Assembly: GCA_021731425.1 (NCBI GenBank)
Contig: JAKFXJ010000252.1
Coordinates: 1 to 5,962 of the forward strand
Length of the DNA stretch: 5,962 nt
Direction of reading: 5' to 3'
From: Limnohabitans sp.
GTDB taxonomy: Bacteria > Pseudomonadota > Gammaproteobacteria > Burkholderiales > Burkholderiaceae_C
Shown here: positions 1 through 5,962 of the stretch, piece after piece
Position numbering within the stretch: the stretch's first letter is position 1
How the letters are laid out: the number at the start of each line of letters is the position of its first letter
Notes under the pieces: model-generated
Database searches by the model: none
What the model was told of the DNA's origin: nothing
What the model saw: only the letters and a program-made list of their open reading frames with translations
Position numbers and translations under genes: made by a program

Positions 1-11
1 GGAAAATTCGT

Positions 12-1550
12 TCAGCGCACGCCGGGCAAATCAAGGCCCGAGCTGCTTTGCAGCAGAGCGCCGCTTTTGACCATGTCGATGGCGGCCTGCATGTCGGGCT
101 GGATGTGGCGGTCGTCGCTCAGGTGCGCCACGCGTGAGCGCAGCAAAGCCATGGCGGCGGCCAGGGGCGCACTGGTGTGCAGTGGCGCATGAAAGTCACA
201 GCCTTGGGCCGCGGCCATCCACTCGATGCCGATCACCGCCATGGCGTTGTCTGCCATGGGCAGCAGGCGGCGTGCACCGTGTGCGGCCATGGACACATGG
301 TCTTCCTGGTTGGCCGAAGTGGGGATGGAGTCGACACTGGCTGGGTAGGCGCGTTGTTTGTTTTCTGACACCAGGGCAGCGGCGGTGACCTGCGGAATCA
401 TGAAGCCCGAGTTCAGCCCCGGCTTGGGTGTCAGAAATGCGGGCAGCCCTGACAGCGCAGGGTCGACCAGCATGGCGATGCGCCGCTCGGCCAAGGAGCC
501 GATTTCGCAAATGGCCATGGCGATCATGTCGGCGGCAAAGGCCACCGGCTCAGCGTGGAAGTTGCCACCGGACAGCGATTCGTCGGTGTCGCTGAAGATC
601 AGCGGATTGTCGGACACCCCATTGGCCTCGGTCTCCAGCAATTGGGCGGCGTTGTGCAGCACATCGAAACAAGCCCCCATGACTTGTGGCTGGCAGCGCA
701 GGCAATAGGGGTCTTGCACCCGCTCGTCGCCTTGCAGGTGCGAGGCGCGAATGGCGCTGCCGCTGAGCAACTGGCGCAAGGCCTCTGCGGTGGCGATCTG
801 CCCCCGGTGCTTGCGCAGGCGGTGAATGCGGGCATCAAAAGGCGCGTCGGACCCCTTGGCGGCATCGGTGGCCAAAGCCCCCGTGAGCAGCGCCGACTGA
901 AACAGGCGCTCGGCTTCAAACAAACCGGCCAGTGCGTTGGCGGTGGAAAACTGTGTGCCATTGAGCAGGGCCAGCCCTTCTTTGGGCCCCAGTGTTACCG
1001 GGGCCAGGCCCACGCTGGCCAGCGCCTGTTCGGCGGGCATACGGCCTTGGGGCGTGTCGGCATCGCCCACACCGATCATCACGGCGGTCATGTGCGCCAG
1101 CGGCGCCAGATCGCCCGAGGCCCCGACCGAGCCCTGACCGGGCACCACAGGGATGATCCCTTTGGCCAGCATGGCTTCGAGCAGGGCCAGCGTGGCCGGG
1201 CGAATGCCCGAAGCGCCTTGCGCCAGACTGGCAATTTTCAAAGCCATCATCAAGCGGGTGATGGCCACCGGCGTGGCTTCGCCCACACCCGCCGCATGCG
1301 AGAGCACGATGTTGCGTTGCAGGGTTTCCAGGTCTTCGGCCGGAATGCGCACACTGGCCAATTTGCCAAAGCCGGTGTTGATGCCGTACACCGGCTCGCC
1401 CTTGGCCACAATGCGGGCCACGCAGTCTGCACTGGCTTGAATGGCTGTGGCGCAAGCCGTGTCCAGCACGGGCGTAGCACCCCGGTAGATGGCGCACCAA
1501 TCGGCCAAAGGCACTTGGCCGGGAATCAACTTCAAAACAGGACTCGTCAT
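12..1550 (-). CDS. hutH: Histidine ammonia-lyase (histidase), full length
   Basis: Catalyses the first step of histidine breakdown in the cytoplasm: L-histidine to trans-urocanate plus ammonia. The 512-residue product matches the usual bacterial histidase length (about 510). The Ala144-Ser145-Gly146 triad that cyclises into the MIO electrophile is present in the motif [12 protein letters not shown]. Other residues line up with the Pseudomonas putida enzyme at a constant offset of two: Tyr55 (YGINTGFG), His85, Asn197 (LLNGTQ), Tyr282 and Arg285 ([11 protein letters not shown]), Phe331 (GGNFHAEP) and Glu416 (NQEDHVSMA). The ATG start gives the expected N-terminus, but no clear Shine-Dalgarno precedes it. 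It lies 46 bases downstream of hutC on the same strand and is probably the last gene of the operon inside this window. No terminator is visible in the 11 bases left after the stop, so the operon may continue. Identity is very secure; phenylalanine or tyrosine ammonia-lyase is unlikely given the hut context and the histidase-type active site. Confidence 0.97.
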   Translation of the reverse strand: MTSPVLKLIPGQVPLADWCAIYRGATPVLDTACATAIQASADCVARIVAKGEPVYGINTGFGKLASVRIPAEDLETLQRNIVLSHAAGVGEATPVAITRLMMALKIASLAQGASGIRPATLALLEAMLAKGIIPVVPGQGSVGASGDLAPLAHMTAVMIGVGDADTPQGRMPAEQALASVGLAPVTLGPKEGLALLNGTQFSTANALAGLFEAERLFQSALLTGALATDAAKGSDAPFDARIHRLRKHRGQIATAEALRQLLSGSAIRASHLQGDERVQDPYCLRCQPQVMGACFDVLHNAAQLLETEANGVSDNPLIFSDTDESLSGGNFHAEPVAFAADMIAMAICEIGSLAERRIAMLVDPALSGLPAFLTPKPGLNSGFMIPQVTAAALVSENKQRAYPASVDSIPTSANQEDHVSMAAHGARRLLPMADNAMAVIGIEWMAAAQGCDFHAPLHTSAPLAAAMALLRSRVAHLSDDRHIQPDMQAAIDMVKSGALLQSSSGLDLPGVR

Positions 1551-1596
1551 GGTGAATGCGTGCTTTTCAAAACAGGGCGATGGCAGGTGATCGCGC

Positions 1597-2436
1597 TCAG
1601 GTGGCGCTGGGGTTGCCGTTGGCGCTGTAACGGCTGCCCAGTCGGTAACGGCTGGCGGGGTGCAGGCAACGCACCAGCGTCACCGGCACACCTTGGGTCC
1701 AGGTGCGGCGGGTCAAGAGCAAACAGGGCTCGGCCGCATCCATCTGCAAGCGCTGGGCTTGCTCGGGCGTGGGCAGCACCGCATCGACCACATGCTCGAT
1801 TTCGTCAAAGGGCACGGTGCGCACCAAAAATTCGGAAGGTTGTTGCTGCGTGAAATCTTGCTGCACAAAGTCGGGCACCAACTGTGGATTGACAAAGCGG
1901 TCTTCGAGCTGAATCGGCACACCGTCTTCCAGGTGCACACACACCGAATGGAACACCGACTCGCCCGTGCGCACATTCAATGCTGCGGCCACTTCGAGGG
2001 TGGCCGCCACGCGCTCGACCACCAGCATTTGGCAGGCATAGTCGTGGCCACGTTGTCGAATTTCGCTGGCCAGGTTGACGATTTGCAGCAAGTTGGACTG
2101 CGGCTTTTGCTCAGCCACAAAACTGCCCACACCGGCCACGCGCACGATGCGCCCCTGCGTCACCAACTCGCGCAAGGCCCGGTTCACGGTCATGCGCGAG
2201 ATGCCAAACTGCGCCACCAGTTCGTGCTCGGACGGCAGGCGGTCACCCGCACGCAGCGTGCCGTCCTGAATCTGGCGGGCAATGTGGTCCTTGACCTGCT
2301 GGAACAAGGCCACTTCACCCGAGGCCGGCCGCGCCGCACGCGCTTTGTGCGGACGGTGGGCGGTGACCTTTGGGGTGGCCTGGTCAGTCGCCATGTGTGT
2401 GGCCAATGGGGCAGCGGAAGCGTCAGGCCGGGTCAT
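1597..2436 (-). CDS. hutC: HutC, GntR-family repressor of histidine utilisation genes
   Basis: DNA-binding repressor whose known inducer in this family is urocanate, the HutH product. With the ATG at 2434-2436 it is 279 residues. An N-terminal winged helix-turn-helix of GntR type spans about residues 42-108 ([46 protein letters not shown]). A C-terminal UTRA ligand-binding domain follows from about 115 to 270, with the HutC-like segment [10 protein letters not shown] at 176-185. The usual family length is near 240-250, so there is an extra N-terminal stretch of about 30-40 residues, basic and rich in Ala, Thr, Pro and His. An in-frame ATG at 2392-2394 would give 265 residues. Neither start has a clear Shine-Dalgarno, so the start is uncertain. 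The reading frame stays open further upstream, but that part overlaps the ATPase gene and is not protein-like. It sits between the transporter and hutH in the same orientation, so it would be autoregulated if the operon is driven from the operator near 5160. Confidence 0.94.
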   Translation of the reverse strand: MTRPDASAAPLATHMATDQATPKVTAHRPHKARAARPASGEVALFQQVKDHIARQIQDGTLRAGDRLPSEHELVAQFGISRMTVNRALRELVTQGRIVRVAGVGSFVAEQKPQSNLLQIVNLASEIRQRGHDYACQMLVVERVAATLEVAAALNVRTGESVFHSVCVHLEDGVPIQLEDRFVNPQLVPDFVQQDFTQQQPSEFLVRTVPFDEIEHVVDAVLPTPEQAQRLQMDAAEPCLLLTRRTWTQGVPVTLVRCLHPASRYRLGSRYSANGNPSAT

Positions 2437-2477
2437 GTTCAAGATGGCGTCAGGTTCAAGGCAGCGTGAAATCAGAC

Positions 2478-3260
2478 TCAGTGCAGATCGGTGGCCATGG
2501 CCTCGGCGCGAATTTCTTCGGTCAGCCGCGCCTTGAGGGCCATGAACTCGGGCGAGGTCTTGATCGTGTAATGCCGGGGGTGCCGAAAATCCACCGCCAG
2601 CTCGGTCTTGATGCGGCCGGGCCGTGCGCTGAACACCGCCACGCGATTGGCCATGAAGATGGCTTCGTCGATGTCGTGTGTGACGAACAGCACGGTTTTT
2701 TGCGCCGACTCCCAAATGCCCAAGAGCAACTCTTGCATGAGCACGCGGGTCTGGTTGTCCAGTGCGCCAAAGGGCTCGTCGAGCAACAAAATTTTGGGGT
2801 CGTTGGCCAGCGCCCGTGCAATCGCGGTGCGCTGCTGCATGCCGCCCGACAACTGCTTGGGAAAGTGCTGCTCAAAGCCGCGCAAGCCCACTTTGGCGAT
2901 GAAGTAGTTGGCCCGCTCTTTTTGTTCGCGCTCGGGCATGCCGCGCTCGCGCAAACCAAATCGGATGTTTTGCTCGATGGTCAGCCACGGGAACAGCGTG
3001 TAGCTCTGAAACACCATGCCCCGGTCGGCCCCCGGCCCTTGCACTGGTGCACCGTCCAGCAGCACCTGCCCGGTGGTGGGCTGGTCCAAGCCGGCTACGA
3101 TGCGCAGCAAGGTGGATTTGCCGCAGCCCGAGGGGCCAAGGATGGTGACAAAATCGTTTTCGCGCACTTCAAAATCCACCGGCGTGAGGGCCTGGGTGGT
3201 TTGGCCTTTGGGCGAAGTGAAGACGCGTGAGACGCCTTGAATGGACAGTTGGCTGCTCAC
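2478..3260 (-). CDS. ABC importer ATP-binding protein, NitT/TauT type
   Basis: Cytoplasmic ATPase that powers the adjacent permease. The 260-residue protein has every ABC motif in order: Walker A GPSGCGKST at 42-50, Q-loop Gln85 (VFQSYTLFPWLT), signature LSGGMQQR at 137-144, Walker B ILLLDEP at 157-163, D-loop ALDNQ at 166-170 and switch His195 (FVTHDIDEA). The VFQSYTLFPWLT segment, the DEPFGALDNQTR segment and the C-terminal PGRIKTEL are typical of the nitrate/sulfonate/taurine subfamily (SsuB/TauB/NrtD-like). The start is GTG at 3258-3260, and its GTGA overlaps the permease stop by four bases, a classic sign of translational coupling. There is no extra C-terminal regulatory domain. The substrate is not determined by this subunit; the hut context suggests histidine, urocanate or a related compound (inference). 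Confidence 0.94.
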   Translation of the reverse strand: MSSQLSIQGVSRVFTSPKGQTTQALTPVDFEVRENDFVTILGPSGCGKSTLLRIVAGLDQPTTGQVLLDGAPVQGPGADRGMVFQSYTLFPWLTIEQNIRFGLRERGMPEREQKERANYFIAKVGLRGFEQHFPKQLSGGMQQRTAIARALANDPKILLLDEPFGALDNQTRVLMQELLLGIWESAQKTVLFVTHDIDEAIFMANRVAVFSARPGRIKTELAVDFRHPRHYTIKTSPEFMALKARLTEEIRAEAMATDLH

Positions 3261-4090
3261 AGTGAACTCCAGGCAAACAGGCGACGGTTGAGCGCCTTGA
3301 ACGCAAAGTCAGACACCAAGCCAATCAGGCCAATGACGATGATGCCGAAGATGATTTGTCCGGTGTTGAGCAGCGCCTGGCTGTCGGTGATCATGTGGCC
3401 AATACCCGACGATGAGCCAATCAACTCGGCCACGATCACATAGGTCCAGGCCCAGCCCAGCACCAGACGCAAGATCTCAGCGATCTCGGGTGCGGCACCC
3501 GGAATCAACACCCGTTTGACGATGCCCGCCGGGTTGGCCCCCAGGGTGTAGGCGGCTTCGACCAGGTCACGCCGTGCAGCGCCCACACACACCGCCACCA
3601 TCAGCACGATCTGAAACACCGAGCCGATGAAGATGACCAGCACTTTTTGCAATTCACCAATACCGGCCCACAAGATCAACAAAGGAATGAAGGCCGACGC
3701 AGGCAAATAGCGGCAAAAGGACACAAAGGGCTCGAGGAAGGCCTCTACGCCTTTGTGCGCCCCCATGGCAATGCCCAAAGGCACGGCGATCAGGCTGGCC
3801 AAAATGAAGCCCGCCAGCACGCGCCAGATGGTCATGGCGATGTCGTGGGCAAAGTTGAACTCGGTGAACAAAAGCACCGCCTCTTGCACCATGGTCACCG
3901 GGCTGGCCAAAAAGGTGGGCGACACATAACCGCCCAGCGTGAAAAACGCCCAAACGGCAAAGAACAAGATGAAAAAACCAATGCCCAACACCCACCGCGA
4001 CTGCGCACGCACCGGCTCCAGTGGAGCCAGTGCGCGGCGGCGTGGCCGCACCGCGATTGGGGGTGTCGAAGTCGGGTGCGTGGTGGCCAT
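3257..4090 (-). CDS. ABC importer permease, NitT/TauT type (BPD_transp_1 fold)
   Basis: Inner-membrane subunit of the importer. From the ATG at 4088-4090 it is 277 residues. A basic cytoplasmic N-terminus (to about residue 32) is followed by a first hydrophobic span at about 33-52 and further spans near 91-110, 133-142, 149-170, 205-224 and 246-263. The coupling (EAA) loop that docks on the ATPase is seen at 178-203, beginning EAAYTLGANPAGIVKRV and ending IPGAAPEI. The pattern is that of SsuC/TauC-like permeases, normally homodimeric. The frame can be opened nine codons earlier at a TTG (4115-4117), which would overlap the binding-protein gene by 23 bases. I prefer the ATG, four bases after the upstream stop, although only a weak purine run (AAGTAAAG) precedes it. 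Its stop overlaps the ATPase start. Confidence 0.93.
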   Translation of the reverse strand: MATTHPTSTPPIAVRPRRRALAPLEPVRAQSRWVLGIGFFILFFAVWAFFTLGGYVSPTFLASPVTMVQEAVLLFTEFNFAHDIAMTIWRVLAGFILASLIAVPLGIAMGAHKGVEAFLEPFVSFCRYLPASAFIPLLILWAGIGELQKVLVIFIGSVFQIVLMVAVCVGAARRDLVEAAYTLGANPAGIVKRVLIPGAAPEIAEILRLVLGWAWTYVIVAELIGSSSGIGHMITDSQALLNTGQIIFGIIVIGLIGLVSDFAFKALNRRLFAWSSL

Positions 4091-4094
4091 GGCT

Positions 4095-5060
4095 TTACTT
4101 GATGAAGCTGGTGTCAAACATGGCGTTGAAGTCGGTGGGAGCCCTGCGGATCACACCGGCCTCCAACAAGATGGCCGCAGCGTCTTTCATGAAGCTTTGC
4201 AGCTCGCCTGCAAAAAACTTCTGGTTGGCTGCTTTGTCTTGCCAGCGCAGGAAAGCCGATGATTTGGCAAAGGCCTCGCCGGTTTGCTTGACGGCCGCGC
4301 CCATGATCTCGTTGGACTTGGCAGGGTCAGCCTTGATCATCTCCAGCGCGTCAAAGTAGGCATTGGCCAGGCTTTGTGCGGCTTTGGGGTTGGCCTTGAG
4401 CCAGTCTGGCGCACAGCCCACGGTGTCCATGACCATGGGGTAGTCCAGTGTGGTGGCCAAAATCTTGCCAGCCTGTGGGTTGCTGCGCACAGTGGACAGG
4501 TAGGGCTCGTAGGTCATGGCCGCATCGTTTTGACCAGCCACAAAAGACTGCGCAGCCGCTTGGGGTGACAAGGTGCTGAGCTTGACGTCTTTCAGGCTCA
4601 TGCCGTTTTTGCTCAACATCCAAGCCAGACCAAAGAAGGGCGCTGTGCCGGGCGCGTCCACGCCAATGGTCTTGCCCTTGAGGTCTGCAAAGTTGTTGAT
4701 GTTGCCGCGCACCGCGATGCCGTCCGCGCCAAAGGACTTGTCCATTTGGAAAATCTGCACGATGGGCACGCCATTGGTGTTCCAGGCCACATGCGTTTCC
4801 ACCGTAGTGGCCGCGCACTGAATGGCTTTAGAGGCCAGGGCCAGGTGGCGGTCTTTCTGGGGGATCATTTTCAGCTCCACATCCAGACCGTGTTTCTTGA
4901 ACAAACCAGCCTTGTCGGCCAGAGTCAGTGGGGCAAAGCCGGTCCAGCCGGACATGCCCAAAGCGAGTTTGACCTCTTGGGCTTGCGTTGAAAAGGCCAG
5001 AGTGGCCGCGGTCGCACCGACTAAGAGCAGCGAGGCGAATTTGACGTTTGACTTGCGCAT
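4095..5060 (-). CDS. Periplasmic substrate-binding protein of NitT/TauT-type ABC importer
   Basis: Captures the ligand in the periplasm and delivers it to the permease. The 321-residue protein starts with a Sec signal peptide: basic MRKSNVK, a hydrophobic core at about 8-23 and a likely cleavage after Ala27 (TQA before QEV). The mature part has the NMT1/THI5/SsuA-like fold markers: GMSGWTGFAPLTLADKAGLFKKHGL at about 35-59, a central segment of the form FADLKGKTIGV at 124-134, and a two-lobe layout to the end. The family covers ligands such as taurine, alkanesulfonates, nitrate, thiamine precursors and purines, so the fold does not name the ligand. It is the first gene of the operon, about 100 bases downstream of the HutC operator, with the best ribosome binding site in the window. 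The permease begins four bases after its stop. Histidine or urocanate as ligand is inferred only from the neighbours. Confidence 0.93.
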   Translation of the reverse strand: MRKSNVKFASLLLVGATAATLAFSTQAQEVKLALGMSGWTGFAPLTLADKAGLFKKHGLDVELKMIPQKDRHLALASKAIQCAATTVETHVAWNTNGVPIVQIFQMDKSFGADGIAVRGNINNFADLKGKTIGVDAPGTAPFFGLAWMLSKNGMSLKDVKLSTLSPQAAAQSFVAGQNDAAMTYEPYLSTVRSNPQAGKILATTLDYPMVMDTVGCAPDWLKANPKAAQSLANAYFDALEMIKADPAKSNEIMGAAVKQTGEAFAKSSAFLRWQDKAANQKFFAGELQSFMKDAAAILLEAGVIRRAPTDFNAMFDTSFIK

Positions 5061-5067
5061 GAAGGAA

Positions 5068-5073
5068 CTCCTT
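5068..5073 (-). promoter_or_regulatory. Strong ribosome binding site of the binding-protein gene
   Basis: On the minus strand the six bases AAGGAG lie seven bases before the ATG at 5058-5060. This is close to the ideal Shine-Dalgarno sequence and spacing, and it fixes the start. The contrast with the weak or absent sites before hutC and hutH suggests that the binding protein is made in excess over the downstream products, which is normal for ABC importers. Confidence 0.85.
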
Positions 5074-5085
5074 TTCGTTGATCAA

Positions 5086-5126
5086 GCCTGCCCAATTGAT
5101 GACCGAAAAAGCTCGGAAAGGCAGGC
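5086..5126 (-). other. Possible structured leader of the operon mRNA
   Basis: In the minus-strand transcript GCCTGCC (5126-5120) can pair perfectly with GGCAGGC (5092-5086), enclosing a smaller CCGA/TCGG hairpin (5116-5113 with 5106-5103). The outer stem ends 12 bases before the ribosome binding site. A competing fold, ATCAA with TTGAT (5100-5096 with 5085-5081), would use the same region and hold GGCAGGC in its loop. Seven-base arms at this distance can arise by chance in 350 bases, so a functional role is only a possibility. It matches no riboswitch class I know. Confidence 0.3.
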
Positions 5127-5156
5127 ATAAAACCATCACCAACACCAGCCCCGACT

Positions 5157-5166
5157 TGTATATACA
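5157..5166. promoter_or_regulatory. HutC operator (perfect palindrome TGTATATACA)
   Basis: The ten bases TGTATATACA are a perfect palindrome and match the TGTATATACA-type site reported for HutC-regulated hut genes in proteobacteria. HutC is encoded three genes downstream in the same operon. The site lies about 96 bases before the first start codon and overlaps the best candidate -10 box, so a bound repressor would block RNA polymerase. The sequence match is direct. Binding by this HutC and relief by urocanate are inferred from the family. Confidence 0.8.
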
Positions 5167-5185
5167 GGACTGAACCAAAAGAAAA
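5157..5185 (-). promoter_or_regulatory. Candidate sigma-70 promoter of the ABC-hutC-hutH operon
   Basis: Minus strand: a -35-like TTTTCT (5185-5180) and a -10-like TATACA (5162-5157) are separated by 17 bases. The -10 box matches four of six consensus positions and the -35 box only three, so this is a weak assignment. A slightly shifted -10, TATATA at 5164-5159, is equally possible. Support comes mainly from the overlap with the operator, the usual arrangement for repression. Transcription would start near 5150, giving a leader of roughly 90 bases. Confidence 0.4.
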
Positions 5186-5288
5186 GCTGCTCGCGTGCAG
5201 GAAACAACATCTCTCCTCACATTCGCATCAGCACTTAGCATGATGCAGGCATAGACCCCCAAATACATTGGGAAATGCACCATCTTGC

Positions 5289-5298
5289 TGTCTATACA
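5289..5298. promoter_or_regulatory. Second HutC-like site (TGTCTATACA)
   Basis: The plus strand reads TGTCTATACA, differing from the perfect operator at one base; on the minus strand it reads TGTATAGACA. Its centre is 132 bases upstream of the first operator with respect to the operon. It could be an auxiliary operator allowing cooperative binding or looping, or it could control a separate upstream start. No convincing -35 box accompanies it. I found no further copy of the TATACA half elsewhere in this intergenic region. Confidence 0.55.
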
Positions 5299-5326
5299 AA
5301 TAGGTGTTATGGGTGGCCATTGCATG

Positions 5327-5344
5327 CGGCAAAGGTGTTTGCCG
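5327..5344. other. Small hairpin between the oxidoreductase gene and the hut control region
   Basis: CGGCAAA (5327-5333), a four-base loop and TTTGCCG (5338-5344) form a perfect seven-base-pair stem. It lies about 70 bases past the oxidoreductase stop in the direction of transcription, where a terminator is expected. No run of T follows it on the minus strand, so it does not meet the criteria for an intrinsic terminator. It may protect the 3' end of that mRNA or mean nothing. Confidence 0.3.
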
Positions 5345-5416
5345 TGCACGGCCAAAACAGGCACAGACCCAGTCGGGTGTTGGCCCTAAGTCGGTGGCTT
5401 TGGCCTGGCTGAGGGG

Positions 5417-5962
5417 TCAGCGTGCGGCTTTGATCCAGTCCGCCGCCTTCTCCGCAATCATGATCGTTGGCGCGTTGGTGTTGCCGCTCACGATGCGCGG
5501 CATGACCGAGGCGTCGACCACGCGCAGGCCCGGCACGCCGTGCACATGCAGTTGCGCGTCCACCACCGCCATCTTGTCTTGGCCCATGCGGCATGTACCC
5601 ACCGGGTGGTAAACCGTGTCGGCGTTTTGGCGAATCCAGTGGTCGAGTTGTTCATCGGTGCGGGCATTGGCCGATGCCGCCCATTCTTTGCCATACGCGG
5701 CCAGCGAGGGCTGTGCCAGGATGCGCTGGGCTTGACGAACGCCGTCGCGCAAGCGCTGCAGGTCACGCGGGTCGCTTAAAAACTGCGGGTCGATCAGCGG
5801 TGCGCTGTTCAGGTTGCGATCGGTTAATTGCACACGGCCTCGGCTGTCGGGTTGCAGCAAACACACATGCAAAGAGTAGCCATGCCCCAGCGTGAGTTGG
5901 CGGCCGTGGTCCACCAGTTTGGCCACCACAAAGTGCAGCTGAATGTCCGGGTGCGCTTCGTC
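5417..5962 (-). CDS. GMC-family flavin oxidoreductase (choline/alcohol dehydrogenase-like), C-terminal fragment
   Basis: The C-terminal 181 residues of an FAD-dependent glucose-methanol-choline oxidoreductase. The frame is open to the window edge, so the N-terminal part with the FAD-binding dinucleotide fold lies outside (whole proteins are usually about 530-550 residues). Fragment numbering: it opens with HPDIQLHFV (4-12), typical of the substrate-domain strand. It carries the catalytic histidine in HPVGTCRMG (119-127). It ends with [20 protein letters not shown] (150-169) and an EKAADWI tail, where the Asn of NAPT (163) is the likely second catalytic residue. These features match BetA, AlkJ and polyethylene-glycol dehydrogenase relatives, and the substrate cannot be told apart here. 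A GTG at 5927-5929 is not a real start, since conserved sequence continues upstream of it. It is on the same strand as the hut operon but 356 bases away with operators in between, so it is probably a separate transcription unit. Confidence 0.92.
   Translation of the reverse strand, partial: DEAHPDIQLHFVVAKLVDHGRQLTLGHGYSLHVCLLQPDSRGRVQLTDRNLNSAPLIDPQFLSDPRDLQRLRDGVRQAQRILAQPSLAAYGKEWAASANARTDEQLDHWIRQNADTVYHPVGTCRMGQDKMAVVDAQLHVHGVPGLRVVDASVMPRIVSGNTNAPTIMIAEKAADWIKAAR

Larger units (their letters stand above)
5061..5416. other. Intergenic control region between GMC oxidoreductase and ABC-hut operon
   Basis: A 356-base stretch without a supported gene. Open frames crossing it lack a ribosome binding site and look like no known protein, and the longest one runs into the binding-protein gene out of frame. 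It looks more AT-rich than the flanking genes, as expected for a control region. Reading in the direction of transcription it holds: the 3' flank of the oxidoreductase gene with a small hairpin (5327-5344), a one-mismatch HutC-like palindrome (5289-5298), two short inverted repeats (5258-5272 and 5225-5246), the perfect HutC palindrome with a candidate promoter (5157-5185), a possible folded leader (5086-5126) and the ribosome binding site. Confidence 0.8.

Noticed and set aside
555..1853. Long plus-strand open frame (432 codons) opposite hutH and the end of hutC
   Set aside because: It is antisense to an unmistakable histidase, runs across the hutH-hutC boundary, is low-complexity in composition and resembles no family. 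Long antisense frames are common in GC-rich genes.
1660..2469. Plus-strand open frame of 269 codons opposite hutC
   Set aside because: It is antisense to a well-supported GntR regulator and has His/Gln-rich composition typical of a reverse-frame shadow.
2437..2715. N-terminal extension of hutC to a 372-residue protein
   Set aside because: The extra 93 residues lie inside the ATPase gene in another frame and show none of the composition or motifs of a real domain. The ATG at 2434-2436 is far more reasonable.
2370..3230. Plus-strand open frame of 286 codons opposite the ATPase gene
   Set aside because: It mirrors the ABC ATPase coding sequence, has no recognisable domain or ribosome binding site, and crosses the ATPase-hutC junction.
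4091..4117. Permease start at TTG (4115-4117)
   Set aside because: It would overlap the binding-protein gene by 23 bases with a rare start codon. The ATG at 4088-4090 gives a normal permease N-terminus and spacing.
5244..5262. Sigma-54 (-24/-12) promoter, considered because hut genes in Pseudomonas can use it
   Set aside because: A GG-N10-GC arrangement can be found on the minus strand here, but the -24 element lacks the TGGCAC core, so the match is too poor to call.
4828..5364. A 178-codon minus-strand open frame across the control region
   Set aside because: It overlaps the binding-protein gene out of frame, passes through the operator and promoter, and its protein resembles nothing.
5327..5385. 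Intrinsic terminator for the oxidoreductase gene
   Set aside because: There is a perfect small hairpin at 5327-5344 and a looser one using GGCCAA/TTGGCC (5350-5355 with 5380-5385), but no T run follows either on the minus strand. I recorded only the first, as a hairpin.

Overview
This window reads as one stretch of a bacterial histidine-utilisation (hut) locus, probably from a betaproteobacterium of the order Burkholderiales and most likely Comamonadaceae-like. That placement rests on the GC-rich coding style, the protein sequences as I recognise them, and the pairing of hutC-hutH with a transport operon. It is an inference, not a search result. Every gene I can support lies on the minus strand, so transcription runs from high to low coordinates.

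Layout in transcription order: (1) 5962-5417, the C-terminal part of a GMC-family flavoprotein oxidoreductase of the choline/alcohol dehydrogenase type, cut by the window edge. (2) 5416-5061, a 356-base non-coding region. It holds a perfect HutC-type operator palindrome (5157-5166), a second one-mismatch copy (5289-5298), a plausible promoter overlapping the first operator, a possible folded leader and a strong ribosome binding site. (3) 5060-2478, a three-gene ABC importer of the nitrate/taurine (NitT/TauT) type: periplasmic binding protein, permease and ATPase. (4) 2436-1597, hutC, the GntR-family repressor of hut genes. (5) 1550-12, hutH, a full-length histidine ammonia-lyase with all recognised active-site residues. 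The rest of the pathway (hutU, hutI and the formimidoylglutamate-processing genes) is not in the window; it may lie beyond coordinate 1 or elsewhere.

The five genes from the binding protein to hutH are tightly packed (4-base gap, 4-base overlap, 41-base gap, 46-base gap), so they are probably one operon. The proposed logic is that HutC bound at 5157-5166 blocks the promoter. When histidine is taken up and HutH converts it to urocanate, urocanate releases HutC and the importer, the repressor itself and HutH are all made. This would be an autoregulated uptake-plus-catabolism unit. The ligand of the importer is not shown by the sequence; histidine, urocanate or a related compound is a guess from context.

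I see no mobile element, CRISPR array, tRNA, rRNA or evident novel system. The points most worth a second look are the paired HutC operators, the NitT/TauT-type importer wired into a hut operon, and the possible alternative folds in the operon leader.
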